NCBI GenBank assembly: GCA_037179385.1 | Contig: CM074193.1 | Location: 4,609,547 to 4,673,546 of the forward strand | Reading direction: 5' to 3' | DNA: 64,000 bases | DNA from: Holothuria scabra | Taxonomy: Eukaryota; Echinodermata; Holothuroidea; Aspidochirotida; Holothuriidae | Shown here: positions 56,996-64,000 of the stretch, in pieces | Position numbering within the stretch: position 1 is the stretch's first letter | Layout of the letters: every line of letters begins with the position of its first letter | Notes under the pieces: model-generated | Database searches by the model: none | Told to the model about the DNA's origin: nothing | Seen by the model: the letters and a program-made list of their open reading frames with translations, nothing else | Translations under genes and position numbers: made by a program

Positions 56996-58709
56996 TTAAA
57001 AAAAAATGGTTTTGGTCTATTCTTTTTAATGGTGATTTTACTATGCGACAAAGACTAGAAAGCCAACAGGCTTAGTGATTCCTTGCCATATGATATATCA
57101 TGGCAAACATGGAAACAAACATGACATGCATGAGATCCCATACAATTATCCTACTTAATTGAGACATCATACTAGTAAGGCCAAAACTTGTTGACCTCAT
57201 GTGACCCAAAATGACCTTTCGACTCCATTTAAAACAATAGTGATCACCTCACCAACACGTCCATCAACATGAGCAATTCAAAAGCTTAGTACAGTATGAG
57301 CATGGAAGTACTACCTCCATGGTATGAGATACTTCACAGTTATCCCCCTAAAAATATAATGTTTACAAGTTTTGATCTTTGTCACCCCAAACCTTTGATC
57401 TCCACGAACAAGAGGGATTTCTCACACAGCTTCAATATGCCAGAAAACTATGTTTTGATAAAGCGGTATTTTTAAACCATTTTAACCAAAAGTTTGGATA
57501 ATGGGGACAGCTCTCCATTCTGAAGTCTCCATGTTACGATGCCTCCATGTTTCGAAAAGTCTGCATTGATGTCAGTGTTAAAGCAAGCCCTCATCCAAAC
57601 ACTCTCCTACATGCATTGGATCAAAGAGACATCTGAACACAGATGTGTAACCTTGGCCATTAGTGGCAGCAATTTTTGCTTTATGGGGGAAATGCCCCAC
57701 CCATTGTCTATGGTATCCTTGCAAATTAATAAAAGCTGATATCCCTATTAATCCATAATTTAACAAGACTTTTAATTTGCCTTTTGTCTACTTATACTGT
57801 AGGTACAGCATAACACAAAGTACAAGTTTTCCTTGTTTGATACATAGTATACAACATTATGCTTGCTCTTCTTACCTGATCTACTTTTAAACGACAGCAG
57901 CAATGCAAAAAAATCTTAATACTTTTGAAAAGTGTCATTAAGGGTAATCTTGAAGCAATGATTCTATGCATTAAGCTTAATAATACACTTTTTTTTTGGG
58001 GGGGGGGGGTAGGAGGGGGATAGTGGCGTGGATAAAAATGGAATGTGAAACAAAACTTCCCATGCACTTGGTGATGATATTTGATATAACTATAATCCTT
58101 CATACAGGGGTTACTTTCTTGGTGCGGTTATCCAGGTATTGGCAGAGATGAGGCAAGCAGTATGCTGATACATTTTATGCCATCAAAAATTTAAAACAAA
58201 TTCTAGAATACAACTAAGTGATAAATAATCACTGTAGAGCATATTGAAACTGTAAAGCAGAAACACCAATCTAGATAGACACCAATGTTTAAAGTTGTGT
58301 TCAACAAAAATCCTAATACAAACACACTATTTGTTCAATGCCACCATGTAAAGGATACCATTTCTGAAGGGTGTCAAGCTACAGTATTTCTAGACTTTCA
58401 GTTGAGAAACTTGATCAAGTGTACATGAACATCTCCATCTCCAGACAATGGCTAGGCAAACAACTTTTATTTGTGGTCAGATGATACAAGATAATTTGGA
58501 CAGTTATTTTATGCTTGATTTAGCAGAGGTGTGACTTTCATGGAGGTCTGACATTGTGACCACAAATAGAGGACTGAATGCCTGCAGGGAATGGGTAGGA
58601 AATAGGAGTATATACAAACAATGGGCTGTCATGCTTGTTATGTACTGAGATAAAAATAAGCTTTCTTCAGAGGGTTTATAAGAGTCAATTAACACCACTT
58701 ATATAGTAA
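56996..58709. other. No gene seen
   Basis: 57180-57430 carries degraded CATGTGACCCAAAATGACCT units like those at 63.3-63.9 kb. A T/G tract lies at about 57988-58010. Nothing else recognised. Confidence 0.4.
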
Positions 58710-58789
58710 CCAGAATGCAAGGCATTCATACTCGCGAATGGAGGCGGTCTTTACCGGTTCTAGTGATATTAATAAGAAGTTGCTTAACT

Positions 58790-58912
58790 TAGCAACTCCC
58801 AGACGGCAGTAGGTTCCATTTTTAGATTCTTTCGTATGACTCGACCTGGGAATCGAACCCAGGCCTTCCACGTGTTAGGGGGATGTTCTGCCGTTATACC
58901 AAACACGCGATT
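58790..58912 (-). mobile_element. tRNA-derived SINE head (in duplication copy 1)
   Basis: Minus strand: tRNA-like GGTATAACGGCAGAACATCC and B-box GGGTTCGATTCCCAGGTCGA, body cut after about 120 bp. Present in both duplicated units, so it predates the duplication. Confidence 0.75.
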
Positions 58913-60019
58913 TTTTTTTTTATAATGAGGAGGCTTGCGTTTCAAAAAAAATACATCACTGTTGAAAATTCATACAGGTGAAACAGTAGTAATGGGAGGT
59001 GATGGAAAAAGAAGTGTTTATGATGCAAGCTCGAGTTTTATAGAAAAGTATATGTGAGTGATACGTTTATTATGATGTTAATATTGATTGAATGAAACAA
59101 GTAGTGGATGATATTATCTACTACATCTAGAAAATAGACGTGTCTAGATTGCAGAAAATTGTCAGAATTTCACGCATATTATTGGAAGGTCAAAATATTA
59201 AAATTTCCTCACGAATGACAGTTTCAGTATTTTTTAACTCTCTTAGTGTTCTCAGTAATTGTTCGATGGCAGTGCTTATTACGGTTCGGCAGTTCAACCG
59301 GATCACCTGTGAATGCATCGCATGATCACCAACAAAGCAGGCATATGCTTCCAGATCAGAAGAGATGTAACGTAGCTATCGTCTTGGCTATTGAGGTTAA
59401 AGGGTAAAGAGAGATGACTACGCAGTCTTTTACTTTGCTTCTCCTCATCAGATATCTCTCTTCCCATTTCTACTATAATTGTCAACAACAAAAAACATTA
59501 TAGAATTTCTCACCGGTCTCCTCTTTCTTTGGCTGGATAAGTGAGCAGCTTGTGGTCTTTTCCCTTACAGTACGGTTGCTCAAAGGAACCGTTTTAAATT
59601 TGTCTTACAAGATTGCTAAATCTAATTATACCATGCCGTCAAGTACAGCCACCAATGGAAAAACTAAAGTGAGAATATTTACAAAATGCAGAACAAAAAA
59701 ACTTGGGTTGATGTTAACTAAGTTTATTTAGATGCGGTTAAGCATATAGGTCCTGTGCATTGCACATTTGACTTTCAACTGAAACACATCAAACTCTCAA
59801 AATGGTTTTTCAAGCCACGGTAGCAATTTATATCATCAACTGTATCATATGTCGTTCCGCTGATCATGTGGTCACCGGCAAAGCAAGCGCCTATTCGTAA
59901 GGGCGATTCATGTTTCAGTTGAAATGTCTAGGTCAGAAGACCAGAATTCAAGGCATTCATACTCGCGAATGGAAACGGTCTCTACCGGTTCAAGTGAAAT
60001 GAAAAAAAGTTGCTAAACT

Positions 60020-60140
60020 TGGCAACTCCCAGACGGCAGTATAGGTTCCAATTTTTGGATTCTTTGGTATGACTCGACCTGGGAATCGAACCCAGGCCCT
60101 CCGCGTGTTAAGGAGATGCCGTTAGACCAAACACGTGAAC
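60020..60140 (-). mobile_element. tRNA-derived SINE head (in duplication copy 2)
   Basis: Same as the 58.79 kb copy with substitutions and a shortened anticodon-side stretch; B-box GGGTTCGATTCCCAGGTCGA intact. Confidence 0.72.
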
Positions 60141-61210
60141 TTTTTTATAATGAGGAGGTTTGCGCATTTCAGAAAAATATATCAGTGTTGAAAATTTATA
60201 CAGGTGAAAAATTAGTGATGAGAGGTGAGGGAAAAAGAAATATTTATGATACAAGCTCGAGTTTTAGAAAAGTATATGTGAGTTATCGTATAATATAATA
60301 ATGTTAAAATTGACTGAACAAAGCAAGAAGTGGATGATATTATCTACTTGATCTAGAAAATGGACGTGTTCAGATTGCAGAAGAATTATTTTATTAATGA
60401 TTTCCGTCCGTAGCCAAAACTGTCAGAATTTCACGCATAGGCCTATTATTGGAAGTTCAAAATACTAAAATTTCCTCTCGAATGACAGTTTCAGTATTTT
60501 TTTACTTCCTTAGTGTTCTCAGTATTGTTCGATGGCAGTGCTTGTTACGTTTCGACAGTTCAACCGGATCACTTGTGAATGCATCGCATGATCACCAACA
60601 AAGCAAGCATATGCTTCCAGATCAGAAGAGATGTAATGTCAGGCTTGGCTAATGAGGTTTAATGGTAGAGAGAAATAAATACGCATTTTTTTATTTTGCT
60701 ACTCCTCATCAGAGATCTCTCTTCCCATTCCTGACTATAATTGTCAACAACAAAAAACAGTATAGAATTTCTCACCGGCCTCCTCTTTCTTTGGTTGGAT
60801 AAGTGCGCAGCTTGTGGTCTTTTTCCTGACAGTACGGTTGCTCAAAAGAACCGTTTTAAGTTTGTCTTACAAGATAGCTAAATCTAATTAAACCATGGCG
60901 TCAAGTACAGCCACCAAAGAAAAATAATCTGATGTGAGAATATTTACAAAATGCAGAGCAAAAAAAAAACTTGGTTGATGTTAACTAAGTTTTTAGAAGC
61001 GTTTAAGCATACAGGTATAGAGGTCCTGCGCATTTGACTTTCAACTTAAACACATTAAAATCTCGAACTGGCTTTTTCAAGCCACGGTAGCAATTGATAT
61101 CATAAACTGTATCATATGTCGTTCGGCTGATCATGTGGTCACCGGCAAAACAAACGCATATTCATACGTGCAATTCATGTTTCAGTTGAAACGTCTAGGT
61201 CAGCAGAAAA

Positions 61211-62280
61211 CTACGCAGTTAATATTGCGCAATTTTCGCATCCGGGAGACTACGTTTTCTTATCCGTTCTCTATTCCTAACCCTCTTTGACGGTCTTCAG
61301 TTCTGAACAAAATAAAATATAACTTTAGTTTGTCGCTCTTGTTACAGTTATAAGTTGCTTCATTATGAAAGGAAATCCCCCGATCAATGTTTTTCTCAAA
61401 ACACCGACTAAACTCTCACGTCAGCAGGTTGCTCGGATGTTTCAAACTGTGAGCAAAGAAGGGTAACGACCATGTCATAAAGAACGGCAGTTGACAAAAA
61501 CTATAGAAAGAGCTTCTGAGAACCCCATACAGTCGTTCCAAGAACCATGTGATTGAAATATCCCTCAAGTAATATGCCTCAACGTGTAATGAAACCAGAG
61601 ATAACCTTAATTAAATTATCTGTTTTCATGGTTAACGCCTTTTAATTTACAATCACTTACAAAGTAACAAAACCAACAAGGTACAGATTGAAAACACTGT
61701 AACAAGTCCATTACGCGACTGCTATACTTCGCATTCGCTCGTAAAAACTACGCAAGCAATATTGCGCAATTTTCGCATCCGGGAGACTAGGTTTTCTTAT
61801 CGGTTCTCTATTCCTAACCCTATGTGATGGTCTTCAGTTCTGAACAAAATAAAATATAACTTTAGTTTGTTGCTCTTGTTACAGTTATAAGTTGCTTTAT
61901 TATGAAAAGAAATCCTCCGTTCAATGTTTTTCTTAAAACAAGGCCTAATTTTTTTTAAGTCCACACTGTGGTTGCTCGGATGTTTCAAACTGTAAGAAAA
62001 GAAGGGTAACGACCATGTCATAAAGAACGGCAGTTGACAAAAACTATAGAAAGGACTTCTGAGAACCCCATACAGTCGTTCCAAGAACCGTGTGATTGAA
62101 ATATCCCTCAAGTAATATGCCTCAACGTGTAATGAAACCAGACACATCCTTAAATAAATTATCTGCTTTCATGGTTAACGCCTTTTAATTTACAAACACT
62201 TACAAAGTAACAAAACCAACAAGGTACAGATTGAAAACACTGTAACAAGTCCATAAAGCGACTGCTATGCTTCGCAGGAA
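61211..62280. repeat. Second tandem duplication, ~537 bp unit, two copies
   Basis: 61211-61747 and 61748-62280 repeat the order ATATTGCGCAATTTTCGCAT, GTCTTCAGTTCTGAACAAAA, TTGCTCGGATGTTTCAAACT, AAAGAACGGCAGTTGACAAA, CAGTCGTTCCAAGAACC. It directly follows the 1.25 kb duplication. No conserved coding frame seen. Confidence 0.9.
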
Positions 62281-63259
62281 ATCCTTCAGGACACTGTGGG
62301 GATAACTGGCAGTCAACTGTGAAAAATTATACCAGATAACTGTGACCAAATGGCAAAGAATGGGTCAGTCACAATTTGATTTACTCTATTAGGCAATGAC
62401 AGTTCATGTGCAATGAAGGGTATTTGATACCAAATGATCAGTATAAATTAGGTTCTTTTTTGTAAAACTAATTAACTGTGGTATATCTAATTAATCAATT
62501 CCCATTTCCAATTCATGCATGCTTGCATGCACATGTCCTTATGAGAACAGTAGGCACAAGGTTTGCCAAATATTAGCAATTTTGCCACTAAATTTAATGT
62601 TTTCTTCAAGTTTTCTTTAAGGTATTGAAAAAAGCAATGTTAGTATTTCATAAAAGAGATTCTTGTGCATCACACGAAGTACTCTATGTTCAAAGTTTAC
62701 ACTTACACTTCCACATCAGTCATCGACTTAGTGTGCATAGAAGCATCTTCAAATATTTTCAGACTGTCCCCAAATGGCCCTCATGCAGACTTTAAACTCA
62801 CATGGTCCACACTCTGCTAAGAACTTTCATTTAACATTGGAAAATCAGTTTCATGAAAACCTATTTACTTGTGGCTGCAAAATCAGCACACCCATGAGCA
62901 TTGAAACATGTATGTCAGCCTGACGAACAGATTTTGAATTTTTAGATTTTTATATTTTGCTCTGCCCACTTGTTCATGTATTAATACTTGGAACTTAATG
63001 TAATAACAGGGTACAATTTCATGCCAGAATCAACATACTGTACTGTAACTACCATGTGATGTGCCTTTTTTGTGCACTTAAGATCTTCTTCCTATGAGTT
63101 TGCTTCACTTCTTTAAAAATACATTTTCAAAATTACCTCACTAAAGAATTTACATAGTGAAGTTAATAAACTGTTCCAAAAAATTATATACCTATGCCTA
63201 TTACATTACCCATGCGAAATTATTCTTACCCTTTCACCCATCCATTCCTGGATATTGAC
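62281..63259. other. No gene seen
   Basis: AT-rich, no recognisable exon or intact element. Confidence 0.4.
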
Positions 63260-63975
63260 TTCAACAGTTGTATACTCTTTTGAGATGTAGTGTTTGCAAG
63301 GTTTAGATGTATTGAACTCTGATGACCCCCAAATGACCTTTGACATTCAATAAAAACAAAAGGGGTCATCTACTTAATATGGACAATCCACTTGGGTGAG
63401 TATGAGATTCCTGGCAGCTACCTTTCTTGACATATGGTGTTTGCAAGTTTTTGAGCTTTTCATCTCTGATGACCCCAAATGACCTTTGACCTCCACCAAT
63501 AACAATAGTGATCATCTACTTAATATGGGCAATCCACATGCTGTGTATGAGATCCCTCACGTTTACCCTTATTGAGCTACAGTGTTTACAAGGTTTTGAC
63601 CTTTTTACCTCTGGTGACCCCAAATGACATTTGACTTCCATCAAAAACAAAAGGGACCATCTACTTGATATGGGCAATCAACATGGTAAGTATGACATCG
63701 CTCACATTTTTCCTTCTAGAGATATCGTGTTTACAAGCAATTTCCAAGGTATTTACAATTTGACCTGTGGTGACCCCAAATGATTTTTGACCTCTACCAA
63801 AAAGAATAGGGACCATCTACTCAATGTGGACAATCTAAACGCCAAGTTTGAGATCCCTGGGGATTACCCTTCTGGAGATATCGTGTTTAAAAGCAGGCGT
63901 CACACACATACACACACACAAACACAGACACACACGCACGACATCACCATCGCATAGATTCCTTGCCTGCCTTCG
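63260..63975. repeat. Degenerate ~150 bp tandem repeat ending in CA-rich and hairpin sequence
   Basis: TGACCCCAAATGACCTTTGA-type cores recur with the GACC at 63324, 63471, 63616 and 63772 (spacing 147, 145, 156). Each is followed by GACCATCTACTTAATATGG and GAGATCCCT-like stretches. The array ends in a CACACACA run (about 63900) and a small hairpin, CCTTGCCTGCCTTCGGCAAGG. It looks like the 3' part of a dispersed repeat, with fragments at 5.6, 36.6 and 57.2 kb. Confidence 0.82.
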
Positions 63976-64000
63976 GCAAGGAATTAAAAATGATAACATG

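Larger units (their letters stand above)
58710..61208. repeat. Tandem segmental duplication, ~1.25 kb unit, two copies
   Basis: Copy 1 about 58710-59942 and copy 2 about 59943-61208 run in parallel: GGCATTCATACTCGCGAATG, the SINE head, CAAGCTCGAGTTTTA, TCCAGATCAGAAGAGATGTA and GATCATGTGGTCACCGGCAA all recur in order. Numerous substitutions and small indels show an older event. No convincing ORF is conserved between the copies. Confidence 0.88.

Noticed and set aside
58835..58905. Functional tRNA gene on the minus strand
   Set aside because: Although A- and B-box-like sequences are present, it carries the SINE body and recurs in the window as a diverged SINE head. I could not form a proper cloverleaf by eye.
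61797..62147. 116-codon open frame on the minus strand
   Set aside because: The frame is not kept in the sister copy of the 537 bp duplication and shows no recognisable protein pattern.

Overview
This 64 kb window is animal nuclear DNA: widely spaced short exons with GT/AG junctions, no operons, and a dense load of SINEs, LINE relics, terminal-inverted-repeat (TIR) elements and foldbacks. The repeat style (tRNA-derived SINEs, and degenerate GACCCCAAATGACC units leading into a CA-rich end) fits a marine invertebrate deuterostome. I would guess an echinoderm, perhaps a holothurian, but nothing here proves the taxon.

Three protein genes can be read exon by exon. (1) Pyridoxal kinase (PDXK-like) lies on the minus strand. 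Four coding exons between 11239 and 2749 give the N-terminal 200 residues, and the 3' exons lie beyond the left edge. (2) A peroxisomal-type FMN 2-hydroxyacid oxidase (HAO1/HAO2 family, 'copy A') lies on the plus strand. It is complete in eight coding exons from 23777 to 32664 (383 residues). (3) A second hydroxyacid oxidase ('copy B') lies on the minus strand. Coding exons 3-8 run from 52285 to 40778, and exons 1-2 were not found. A and B are convergent, tail to tail, with the same intron positions and phases. Both carry unusual substitutions at substrate-binding positions that are normally invariant. B ends in the canonical peroxisomal signal SKL, while A ends in LKL.

The rest is repeats. 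12.0-13.9 kb is a CR1/L2-like LINE whose TTATG-type 3' tail runs into a pentanucleotide array. 14-17 kb holds TIR/hairpin relics. 19.4-20.9 kb is a second, decayed LINE copy. 21.7-23.7 kb has SINEs and a CAGGGCTCGA-type MITE. 36.3-39.4 kb holds a MITE, an exact 328 bp tandem duplication, an L1/Tx1-like LINE relic and a SINE broken by two later insertions. 46-51 kb, all inside intron 3 of copy B, is a nest of foldback and hAT-like elements, including a 1.7 kb foldback with internal palindromic tandem repeats and a nearly perfect 244 bp foldback. 52.4-57 kb contains G/C-tract TIR relics and hairpins. 58.7-62.3 kb contains two successive tandem segmental duplications. 63.2-64.0 kb is a degenerate ~150 bp tandem repeat.

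Any functional link between the genes is inference. Hydroxyacid oxidases make glyoxylate and other 2-oxoacids plus H2O2 in peroxisomes. Pyridoxal kinase supplies the PLP used by the transaminases that clear glyoxylate. The only direct relation visible is the duplication of the oxidase.
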